Positions 1-9,323 of a DNA stretch of 64,000 bases are shown in pieces. Origin of the DNA: Theocolax elegans (lineage: Eukaryota; Arthropoda; Insecta; Hymenoptera; Cerocephalidae). The notes below the pieces were generated by a model. It searched no databases. It was not told the DNA's origin and saw only the letters and a list, made by a program, of their open reading frames with translations. Location: contig CM047427.1 in assembly GCA_026168455.1 (NCBI GenBank), positions 85,404,670-85,468,669 of the forward strand. Direction: 5' to 3'. The position numbers were made by a program, and so were the translations under genes. The number at the start of each line of letters is the position of its first letter. Position 1 is the stretch's first letter.

Positions 1-2075
1 CTGTTTTATTGCCTTTCGCTGTAATTAAAGAACCCCAGGTAATAAATTTTTTAATACTACAAAAACGAATTGTTAGTATTTACACTCACGTGTATTTAAC
101 CAGTTTGCATATAAGCATTATACAAATTGATCATTTTAAGGATGGGTGACAACCAGTTCTTTGTTATTTTTTTAAGCAAACAATTATACATGCACATTAA
201 TTAATTTCTTTAACTTATTTGGCACTTCATCAATTGTAAAAAAAAGATTACTAATAGAACGAAGTAAAAACTCATATATTAACGTTAAATAGACGAATGA
301 AGCAACAAGCCGTAACATATACATCGAATCGATAAAAATTTTTAATAAAATACGAATCACGTCCGACCTCATCGGAAAGATCACTCCCACCGTAGGGTAA
401 GAATAAAAATAATGAGTTACGTATATGTAAATGTAAGCCATGCTTTTACATTTTAACAAAAATTGTAAGAATACAAAAACTAATAAAAACTTTTAATCCA
501 ATATTGAGAATTGTATCTTGTTACCAATGTATCTTAAAAAAAACTGCTTTAAATATAAAGTGTATGATAGAAAAAATGTTTATAAATTTAAGATGAATAT
601 TTTATTCATTTAGTTTTATATATAGAAGCGATACACATTTTATTTTATTGCGAAAAACATGCTTTTTAGTGCATTATCATTTTTATCGTTTTTGTATATT
701 TATCTTTAAAAATAGTTCTCGAATTTCAAAGAGTTCAATATATAGAGAGAAATTTATAATTTTGAGACAAACATATTGACTAAATATATTATGTGCGTAT
801 ATAGGAATGGTATTTTCCAATAATATGCATTATCCGATTTTACGAAGTTATAAGATCACAACTTTAAAAAGTAATCATAGATATAGCTAAAAATAGGACC
901 ACAGTTATACACTAATTATAAGTAAGTTTACACCATATAAATTCCCTTACATAAATACACACACATATAAATTTTAGGGAAAGTCTAGTACGAGTACTAA
1001 GTCGTGTAAATTTTTTTTTAATATTATTATAGATATATTGGTTTTTTGAGGTATCACACATATTGCAATGATAAAAATACAAGACATTCCCGTGTAACGA
1101 TCGTGCCTAAAAATCAATGATAGCATCATCCCTGTATGATTGATAAAAGATTCATATATTTATACCGAGGTTACGCGTTTCGTCAAGTTTCTTTCAAGTT
1201 TAACATATCGTCAAGTTTTCGTCACCATCGGACATTAAACCCATAGGTTAGTTCATTTCCTATGCAAGACGCAAGGCCGATTGAGACTAGAGACGCGCGA
1301 CGGCTATCGATTGGACTCCCACCCTTTTATATATGTATATATATATGTATATATGTGTGTGTATGTACATATATACATATATATACGCGAATACTTATAG
1401 ATCGACGGGAGAAAAACTTTCCGCGCGGGGGTTACTACTAACATCCATGTCGATCGAGAATGCGAGAGTGCCCTTGTTTTTTTTTATTTTCCTTTTCACG
1501 CGTTGTTTGATTTTCGTATATGTAGGGGGAGGTCTTTCTTGGTTAGTGATGGATATAGGTATACGTACCGTGGGTTCTTGATTTCTGGAGAAAGAAGGAT
1601 TGTTTCTTGATCGGGTGGTGACGGGATGTTTTTTTTTAGTTTCGATTAATAACATTTAATGTGTATATCTGATATCGATCGACGATAATATATTATGTAA
1701 GTAGAGAGATACTTTTAATTACTTTATACGTATAGTAGGTATGTCGAAGAGAAAACCAAGTATCGAAGTATCTTGGTCGGCGTTCAATTCTTATTATCTA
1801 CGTCAACCTACCACATCTCATTCGTTACTCATGATAATGCTGTATAATGTTGGTGGCATAGTAAACGAGATTAACTGTGTACATAAAAACTTGATAAATA
1901 TAAGAAAAACTTCACCAGACTTATTTACAAATAATTTATACAACAATTTAAAACAATTTAAACCACATTTTTTTAAGTCAAACATACACGTATATAGTTG
2001 GTTACTATGTATCTAAACAGTAGTGCAGAATGTATTTCTGATAAAACAATCTGCGGTTTCACGATGATTCACGTA
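1..2075. other. A+T-rich spacer left of the transposon
   Basis: No convincing gene is visible. Short open frames here have no recognisable motif and are rich in Tyr/Ile from TATA-type repeats. The stretch holds a TA/TG/CA microsatellite near 1330-1390 and a slightly more G+C-rich patch at about 1170-1620 that could be regulatory. It ends at the left end of the CACTA-like element. Confidence 0.6.
1329..1387. repeat. TA/TG-rich microsatellite
   Basis: Imperfect tract of TATATATG, TGTGTG and ACATATATAC units. It reads into a spurious Tyr/Ile-rich frame, so coding calls over it should be ignored. Confidence 0.8.
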
Positions 2076-2097
2076 CACTGAGAAAAATTTAATAGTA
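2076..2097 (+). repeat. Left terminal inverted repeat of the transposon
   Basis: Begins CACTGAGAAAAATT. It pairs with 9302-9323 at 20 of 22 positions; the two mismatches are an AT/TA swap at positions 15-16. CACTG is the usual start of animal EnSpm elements. Confidence 0.88.
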
Positions 2098-2460
2098 CGT
2101 TTTACTATTTTTGATGGTACAGTAATGACACACATGCACTTTCATGAAATTTACCACTATTTTTAAACAAATTACTATATTTAACAGATGTTTTTACAAA
2201 TAAACTATGAATTTTTACTAAGTTAAGAAAACAAATTTTTACTATGTCTGTAGTAAAAAATGTATAAATAAAAATTAATATCAGATATGATAATTTTTCG
2301 TATGAATGGTATGACATTTTACAAATTTAATAGTAAAAATTTGTAATATAAACTCTAAAAATAATATTAACTTAAATTTACAACTTCCGTTTGACATTAT
2401 TACTAGGAGTAATAGTAAAATTTACTATTACAAATGTAATATGTAAATGTAATTGATCGT
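2090..2460. repeat. Left subterminal repeat region
   Basis: Many copies, in both orientations, of a short motif around TAATAGTAAA / TTTACTATTA. One near-perfect hairpin has 11-base arms at 2409-2419 and 2421-2431. In CACTA elements such repeats bind the element's own accessory protein; that role is inferred here. Confidence 0.65.
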
Positions 2461-2464
2461 AATA

Positions 2465-2677
2465 TTTATACGCCTGACCGTGAGTGCCAACAGTGAAATA
2501 AATGCGCATGCGCACCGGGATCTGATTCAAATGGCTACCACCACCGTAGCGTACCGGTGTGCCTCAGCTGATCGCCGGTAAGAAGAGTTTTCGTTGTTTC
2601 GGATCTTGCGAGTAACTTCGAAAATATATCCTACCTCTGATATTACTGCAAAAAGATTGGAGTTTTATTCAGTACAA
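2465..2677 (+). promoter_or_regulatory. Internal promoter and untranslated first exon of the transposon
   Basis: A G+C-rich island in an otherwise very A+T-rich element, with the palindrome TGCGCATGCGCA at 2503-2514, which is the consensus for NRF1-type factors. A likely non-coding exon ends at 2677 (ACAA followed by GTAAGT) and would join the coding exon that opens at 2854. The transcription start is not known. Confidence 0.55.
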
Positions 2678-2861
2678 GTAAGTATAAGCTGAATTTTCAG
2701 TGGGTTTTTCTTATATTGTGCATGCTCGCAACTAACCTCAAAAGTAAGCCACAAAACATTGCATGATTGCAGTTTAATTTTGAACAAACTTATTATTGTA
2801 AAGAAACTAAATAAATTTATAATTGCAACAAATGTAATTCTTATGATTCTTAGAATTTTGC

Positions 2862-5800
2862 ATGATGGAAAAATGTCTGAATAATGTTGGTGTAAATAGT
2901 CTGATGAGTACGGAATGTTTGCTAGTAGATGAGGTAAATATTATGTTACAATTTCCAAAAATTTAATATTATTTTAAAACATCTATATATTTACTGTTAT
3001 TTTATAATTTTTAAATATTTAATATTATTTTTTAATATCTAAAAATTTCTTGTTTTTTAATATTTTATTTTCATTCATACATACACAATTATAAAATTAT
3101 TGAATAATGTGTTATTTTTATGCAAATAGATTTTTGACTTGAATGGCTACCCATTAGAACCAGATAAAGTTCTAAGTAATGAAATAGTTTCTGAGGATTT
3201 TGTGATTGTTCAGGCGTTAGGCTTACCTCAAATAAGTGCAAGCGAAGAAAAAGAAAATGCAGGATATTTAGGAGTATCCGAAGTCGAATCTGTCAATGGA
3301 AAAACCAGGATTTTGGGTGACCAAAAAACTGCGATACTGGCTGACGTCACACAAGTTAACTTTACAAGTGAAGAGCAAATTGCAGCAACTAGTCTAACGA
3401 AATCAAATGTTTCATCTGAGCAAGAATCAGTAGTTACAGCTGTTGATAATGATACAAATTGTAACATTACAAATAATCAAACGAAAGCAGTTGTAATTGG
3501 AACGGTAAGCACATCAAATTTGCATAATATTTAAATCTTTTATAAAACTAATATAATCTGTTTTTCTTTAGGGATTAGAACACTACTTAAAAAATACTAG
3601 TGATGGAAAATTGATTTTGCAAGCGTACAAAGATAATGGCAATAATTTTCATAAAAATACGAGGTCGAAATTAGTACGCCTAGTCATTAAAAGAGAAAAA
3701 GACAGAGCATTGAAGCCACTTAAATTTGATGAAAAACTAGAACATTTTGAGTAAGTACATTAAATATAAAATTATTATAATCAATACTAACCTTACAATT
3801 TATTTGTTAAAAACAATGATTTTATAATTAAATAATAAATTATAATTTTTTACTTATTGGACATAAATATTGCTAATAATTAATTTAAAAAGTAATGAAA
3901 TCTATATCATGAATTTATAGATTAAAATTTTCACGTTATTACTAAATATGTATACTTAAAATCAAATATTATATCTATTACAAGTCTAATTTTAGTTCAG
4001 CATCCTGCGTTGTGTAATATAAAATAATTTTGCATACTTGTGACCGATATGTCAGATATGTTTCATTATTTAAATATTTTACATCAAATACTTTTAGGTT
4101 TTAACATCTTTATAAGAATAAAATACTGATTATAGTATTGACATTAATGTAGTATTAACTTATACAAATATTATTTAATTTTAGCATTTTTATCACTTAA
4201 AATCTATTTTAGTATTAACTGTAATTGTTAAGTAACCTTCTTACAATATTTGTATAAATTTGAAACGTCATTTTACAGAATCAGCACAGAGAAATTCAAA
4301 CAATTAGCGAAGGAAATCGAAACTTTATTTCCTGGAGAATTTGTAAAGTCGTATTTTACACCTAGTACAACTGTCAATGGTGTAACGATTCCGCCTAATG
4401 GAAAGCTGTGGGAGCATTATAATTATACAAAAACTAATTTAAGACAAGCCGGCCATTTACTTCAATTTAAAAAAGGCATACCTTCTGCAGTAAAATCCGT
4501 AACAGCTTCATTAGAAGGTAACAAAATATAAGAATATATCATAATTTTATAATTATTAGTTTATTGATTTCACAAATACGTATAAAATATCTTAAATATT
4601 TTTTGCAGAAAATCAAATGCTTCAGTGGCTCAAAACAAATGCAGAACCAATCGAAAAATTACTAGATTATTGGATCAAAACATTTAAGATTCGGCGATCA
4701 TTACTTCTAGCAGAACAAATATCTGTTGAAAATTATTTGAAAAAATTTTTATGTCTACGATTACAACAAGGAATAAAGCTGGTAAAAGTTTACATTTATT
4801 AAAAAAAAATTAATATAGATAAAATGACTCACATTTGTTTAGTTTAACATTCAATAAAATAATTATACAGTTATAATAATACTGTTTTGAATTATAATAA
4901 AATAATATTTTATTGTAACAAAAAATTTGTTTTTAATTTAACAAGCATATAATTAAAAATTAAATTCATTTTTATAATAAAGTCTTAACAGTATATACCG
5001 ATATAGATTTTTTTACTAATTCACTACTGTTGATAACTTACACATATATTTTCCTATAAGTTACTAATTATTACTTTTCAATTCAAAATTATGTAAGTAA
5101 TGTATATAAATATTATCAACAACTTTCTAGTTCTTGTTGGATTTCGATTTGCTTTACAAAGACAAAGTTGACGAATTATATATGAAGTGGGAAGTTGTAA
5201 AAACCTGCCTGGTTCAACAATTGCGAACTCTAAATATAAAGAATCCTGAAGATTTGACATCGTTTAAGCTATTACTGTCATCGAAATTAGATCAAAGTAC
5301 ATATTATATTATTTTCTAAAATTATATATATATATATAAATCTGTTTTCATATTTTAGATTGTGAAGTTATTTTGATAGTCTACCTTTTACCATTACTTA
5401 TCGAATCAAAACGCAGCGTGAAAAGGAAAAAAGGAGGAGAGGGTGCAGTCCAGAGTGATGTACGTGTGAAAAAACTTTCTGTACAAGAAAGACGTGACTC
5501 TATCGTTATTATCGTACCGGTACTGTCATTTTTAATGGTTATTTTAATTACTTGAATTATATTGTTATGTTTTATATTTTTTTATTTGTTTATTTAGGCT
5601 GAAGCAGAAATTCAGTCAGCGATACATGATTTAAAAACGACATTGAAAAGAAAAAATCAATCTTTTCAACCATTGCTAGTAATAGTTGGTACCTTATACA
5701 ACGTTAAATCTTCCTACGTACTTCTAGAAGAAAAACTCTATGAATTTAAGTCATGCATGGAAGCCCTCGACTTCAATTTTAAACTGTTTTTTGCACTAGA

Positions 5801-5966
5801 TTGCAAGTATCCAGAAGAATCTTCCACGATTTGGTTATTTTTTCAAAAAGCCGTATATAATATTGACGTTCCAGGGGATAAACCGTCTGTTTCATTGAAC
5901 GTTTTATTAGGTCAAATAGAGCAAGCACTTCAAAATAATTCTGTTACCGAGAATGTGGCTGTGTAA
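2862..5966 (+). CDS. Transposon ORF1: accessory (TnpA-like) protein, 577 aa, nine exons with the leader
   Basis: Coding exons 2862-2933, 3130-3504, 3572-3750, 4279-4517, 4609-4781, 5131-5296, 5359-5519 and 5598-5966. All junctions are GT-AG and the phases agree, giving 578 codons including the stop. The N-terminal third is acidic and Ser/Thr-rich; the middle is basic and helical and may bind DNA or RNA (lysine-rich stretch around 5408-5440). The end resembles conserved tails of insect proteins that travel with EnSpm-type transposases (QPLLVIVG..., then YPEESSTIWLFFQKAVYN). No enzyme motif was seen. By analogy with TnpA it may bind the subterminal repeats. Its stop codon lies inside the transposase start region, so both may come from one mRNA. 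The family link is from memory; the gene model is well supported by frame continuity. Confidence 0.78.
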
Positions 5967-8484
5967 AACGTGCTCAGAAACTTATTCGAATGAGAAAGAT
6001 TTATATTTACATGTTCAGTATTCTCATAAATTAGTATCTAGTTTTACGTGTTTTGATGAAAATTGTGTTAGATCGTTCTCAAAATTTGAGTCGCTTAAAA
6101 AACACTTTCAGAGGGATCATTTAACATTAAAAATATTAAAAGATGGTGCCAAAGTAAATGATAATATTACACTGAATGATTATAAAAACGATGACACAAA
6201 AATTAGTGTAGTTGAAGAAAATGTTAATACCCTTGATTATGATTATGAGTATTGGAATAACAATTTTTCTAGTAGCGATGAGAGTGATTTTGAAGAACTT
6301 TTTGATGAAGATTTTGACCTAGATTCGTATGAAGCGCAAAATAAATTATTTTCTTTAAATACAGATCTTGTAAAATCTATTTCAAATTACATTGCTAAAC
6401 TATCTTCGTCAGCGAACATTCCAAGAAATAAGGTTTCTGAATTTATTAAGGATACAGCTAGTTTATTCGAAATATTTTGTCATTTTCTCAAAAGTGAATT
6501 ACTACAAAATTTAAAAACGTTGGATTTGCAATCAATTTTAATAATTAATAATATTTTTGACTCTTATAAAAATGTTTTGCATGATTTTGAAAGCGAACAC
6601 AAATGCTTAAAATATTTTAAAAAGTTGAATACATTTATAAAACCAGAATCGTTTGTAGTTGGTGAAAGACTTGAGTTTGTAAAACAAAATGAACAACATA
6701 TAATGAAACATATTCCTGTGTATGTTCAAATTGTGCCATTGAACAAGGTTTTGAAAACATTTTTTGAACTGCCTGGTATATTAGATCAAACTTTGGAATA
6801 TATAAAGGTATTACAAACTAATTCAGAAATTGTATTTAATATTATTCAAGGTTCTTATGTAAAAAATATTGTTCATTTAGATAACGATAAAGTAACATTA
6901 CCTTTGCTCTTATATTTTGATGATTATGAGACAAATAATCCTTTAGGTTCTCATAAGGGCATCGGCAAATGTGGTGCAGTTTATATATCAGTACCGTGCT
7001 TACCTCCTGCATTTCAGGCAAAAATTGAAAATATTTTTTTGTACATGTTATTTAATACGTTAGATAGAAAAGTATTTTTTAATGAAGTCATTTTTTCAAA
7101 AGCTATAGAAGAATTAAATTTTTTAAAAAATAATGGCATTATTGTTAAGCTACCAGATAAATCTATTACTATCTATTTTCAGCTGACGAATGTTGTTGCT
7201 GATAACCTAGGCTTACATTCCATTCTGGGTTTTAATGAAAGTTTCAATACAAATTTATTTTGTCATTATTGTTTAATAAATTTGAAAGATATTAACAAAA
7301 TTGTTCATGAAAAAGACTGCGTTTTGCGCACTGTTAGTAATTACGAACTTCTAGCATGTAAAAATAATCCTAAGTTATCTGGAATAAAGGAAAAATGCGT
7401 TTTTCATGGTATTGATGATTTTCATGTTGCGAATAATGTATCTGTAGACATTATGCACGATGTTTTTGAAGGCGTCTGTCGTTATGATATTGCTCGTGTA
7501 TTGTATCATTTTATATATGAAGCTAAATTTTTTACTCTAGAAGAGTTAAATTTTAGAATAAGAGCTTTTTACTATGGACCGTCAAATAATATTAACAAAG
7601 TTCCTGAAATCTTAGAAAGTCATCTTAAAAAAAAATGTATTATTATTTCTTCTTCAGAAATGTTATCGTTAATTAGGCATATAACTATAATAATAGCTGT
7701 TTGCGTAACCAAAAGTAATGAATATTGGCATTTATTAATTTTATTAAAACAAATTGTCGATATAATTACCAGTAAAATCATTCACGTTGATACTCATTAC
7801 TTACTTCAGACACTTATTGAAGAGTACTTGTCACTTTTAAAAGACCTATTTAATGAAGATCTTAAGCCCAAACATCATCTTTTAATACATGCACCACGGT
7901 GTATGGAAAAATTTGGACCATTGATTAATATTTGCTGTTTAAGATTTGAGAGTAAGAATCAACAGGGAAGCGTGATTGCTCATTCAACAAGAACACGTTT
8001 AAATATTTGTAAAACAATAGCTATAAAGCATCAGCTTATTCTTAATTATAGATTTATGACTAACAGTTCATATTCGTACTTTACAGTTGGGAAAAGTAAA
8101 TCTATTCCTATTGTTAATTTAACTCAAGTTGTAAATTTTATTCATTTGATACCATTGCAATTAAAAGAAACAGTATCTGTTGTTAAGTCTGTAACTTTTA
8201 TGGGTGATATCATAAAAAGAAACTCCATTATAACAACATTTTCTAAAGAAGGTCCATGTTTTTATTCAGTGTTGCATATAATTTTATACGAAGATAAGTT
8301 TTTACTTATAAGCAAAAAATTAAATGATTGTTTTTTAGATGAGCATACTCAAGCGTACAAAATTTATGACGAAAATGAATTTTTATGGGCTATATTAACT
8401 TTGGAAGATGTTAAAAAATCAATTATCACATATTCCAATACTTTGAGTGATGGTTATAGTTATATTTTGAAAAAATGGATTTAA
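5953..8484 (+). CDS. Transposon ORF2: C2H2 zinc-finger CACTA-like transposase, 843 aa
   Basis: One uninterrupted frame. Residues 4-25 and 33-56 form two C2H2 zinc fingers (C4, C7, H20, H25; C33, C38, H51, H56), probably for DNA recognition. An acidic linker follows at about 95-125. The catalytic core resembles animal EnSpm transposases: DDYE at 323-326 just before NPLGSH, a CHYC pair near 440, VDIMHDVFEG at 498-507, KHHLLIH at 640-646, and RFESKN at 664-669. Candidate DDE acids are D323 or D324, D499 and E666; this assignment is by motif only. The chosen ATG at 5953 is the first in this frame, which is open only back to 5920, and it has an A at -3. Likely 3' end shortly after AATAAA at about 8529. 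It would cut and insert the element at its terminal repeats. Confidence 0.85.
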   Translation: MWLCKTCSETYSNEKDLYLHVQYSHKLVSSFTCFDENCVRSFSKFESLKKHFQRDHLTLKILKDGAKVNDNITLNDYKNDDTKISVVEENVNTLDYDYEYWNNNFSSSDESDFEELFDEDFDLDSYEAQNKLFSLNTDLVKSISNYIAKLSSSANIPRNKVSEFIKDTASLFEIFCHFLKSELLQNLKTLDLQSILIINNIFDSYKNVLHDFESEHKCLKYFKKLNTFIKPESFVVGERLEFVKQNEQHIMKHIPVYVQIVPLNKVLKTFFELPGILDQTLEYIKVLQTNSEIVFNIIQGSYVKNIVHLDNDKVTLPLLLYFDDYETNNPLGSHKGIGKCGAVYISVPCLPPAFQAKIENIFLYMLFNTLDRKVFFNEVIFSKAIEELNFLKNNGIIVKLPDKSITIYFQLTNVVADNLGLHSILGFNESFNTNLFCHYCLINLKDINKIVHEKDCVLRTVSNYELLACKNNPKLSGIKEKCVFHGIDDFHVANNVSVDIMHDVFEGVCRYDIARVLYHFIYEAKFFTLEELNFRIRAFYYGPSNNINKVPEILESHLKKKCIIISSSEMLSLIRHITIIIAVCVTKSNEYWHLLILLKQIVDIITSKIIHVDTHYLLQTLIEEYLSLLKDLFNEDLKPKHHLLIHAPRCMEKFGPLINICCLRFESKNQQGSVIAHSTRTRLNICKTIAIKHQLILNYRFMTNSSYSYFTVGKSKSIPIVNLTQVVNFIHLIPLQLKETVSVVKSVTFMGDIIKRNSIITTFSKEGPCFYSVLHIILYEDKFLLISKKLNDCFLDEHTQAYKIYDENEFLWAILTLEDVKKSIITYSNTLSDGYSYILKKWI

Positions 8485-9301
8485 ATTATATATTTGCGTT
8501 CATTATTTCATAATTATTATCAATGTAAAAATAAACATAATAATGTAAAGTATGAAAATAAAAATATCTTATTTAATATATAATAATGAAATATATTTTT
8601 TAAACATCCTAGAATAATATTGTTTTATTTATTTATTACTAATTGCTTAAAAATCTATTCTTGATAGTATCCTACGTTAAGTAGTTAGTTCTAAATGTGG
8701 CCGCTATAGGGTGCCCGACATATTGACAATATATCATAGTTCCATATCAGATTCTCTCGCAAACGACCGAATTTGGTTTCGATTCATATATAAGGAACTT
8801 TTAAGAGTATAAAATCATAAGTTCTGTAAAGCGATGCGCGAGCGTGCGATTATGTTTAATAATGCGTTTAATTATGTTTGTAAGTTTAGGATACATTTGT
8901 ATATATTCAATTATCTTCTAGTATAACAACATCAAAAACCTTTCAGCCACCCTGGTTCAAAACAAATATCCGTGCCATCAGTAGGTAATTCAAGTACCTA
9001 GTTTCTGCAACGTAAAATTAATATTTTTGCAATAAAAAATTTATTTTACAAAACTACGTTTAAAGGTAAAATTTGATATATCCGATATTACATATTACCA
9101 TCTCCGTTGGAAAGAAATTACCAAGAGAGAATAAAAAAATTACCATTATAAATGTAAAAATTGTGAGACAGTTTGTAATTTTTAATAAAGTAATGAAAAT
9201 ATAAATTTTAATACCACAGATAGTAATTTATACTATTACGCAAGTGTGTCCTCAATTTACCATTAAAAATTGTAAATTTTGCTATCACATGTAGTAATAA
9301 T
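8485..9301. other. Transposon 3' region with right subterminal repeats
   Basis: Non-coding. It holds AATAAA-type signals soon after the transposase stop, a short less A+T-rich patch at about 8690-8830, and from about 9090 onward many short motifs (TTACCATT, TAGTAAT, ACTATTA) resembling those at the left end. Confidence 0.6.
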
Positions 9302-9323
9302 TACTATATAATTTTTCTCAGTG
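9302..9323 (-). repeat. Right terminal inverted repeat of the transposon
   Basis: Ends ATTTTTCTCAGTG; its reverse complement starts CACTGAGAAAAATT as on the left. It is followed by TA at 9324-9325. Confidence 0.88.

Larger units (their letters stand above)
2076..9323 (+). mobile_element. CACTA/EnSpm-like DNA transposon, apparently complete
   Basis: The element starts CACTGAGAAAAATT at 2076 and ends with its reverse complement at 9323. The two 22-base ends match at 20 positions, and both are flanked by TA (2074-2075 and 9324-9325), which could be a 2-bp target duplication or part of the ends. Inside are subterminal A+T-rich repeats around TAATAGTAAA, a small G+C-rich promoter at about 2465-2600, a spliced first gene (2862-5966) and a long transposase frame (5953-8484), all on the plus strand. 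CACTG ends, subterminal repeats, a TnpA-like plus a TnpD-like gene and the transposase motifs all fit the CACTA/EnSpm (CMC) superfamily. No in-frame stop or frameshift was seen in either gene, so it may be a young, autonomous copy. Superfamily placement rests on remembered motifs and was not searched. Confidence 0.85.

Noticed and set aside
1..38. Possible exon end at the left edge: one frame is open and followed by CAG then GTAATA
   Set aside because: Only about 12 codons are visible and no later exon on the plus strand could be linked to it.
184..459. 91-codon minus-strand open frame
   Set aside because: Ile/Tyr/Leu-rich translation of A+T-rich DNA, no motif, no start context and no splice partner.
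1333..1655. Open frames on both strands over a microsatellite
   Set aside because: Composition follows the TA/TG repeat; both strands are open at once, which is typical of low-complexity sequence.
1741..2016. 91-codon plus-strand open frame beside the transposon
   Set aside because: No recognisable domain and no splice context; it ends just outside the element and is probably chance.
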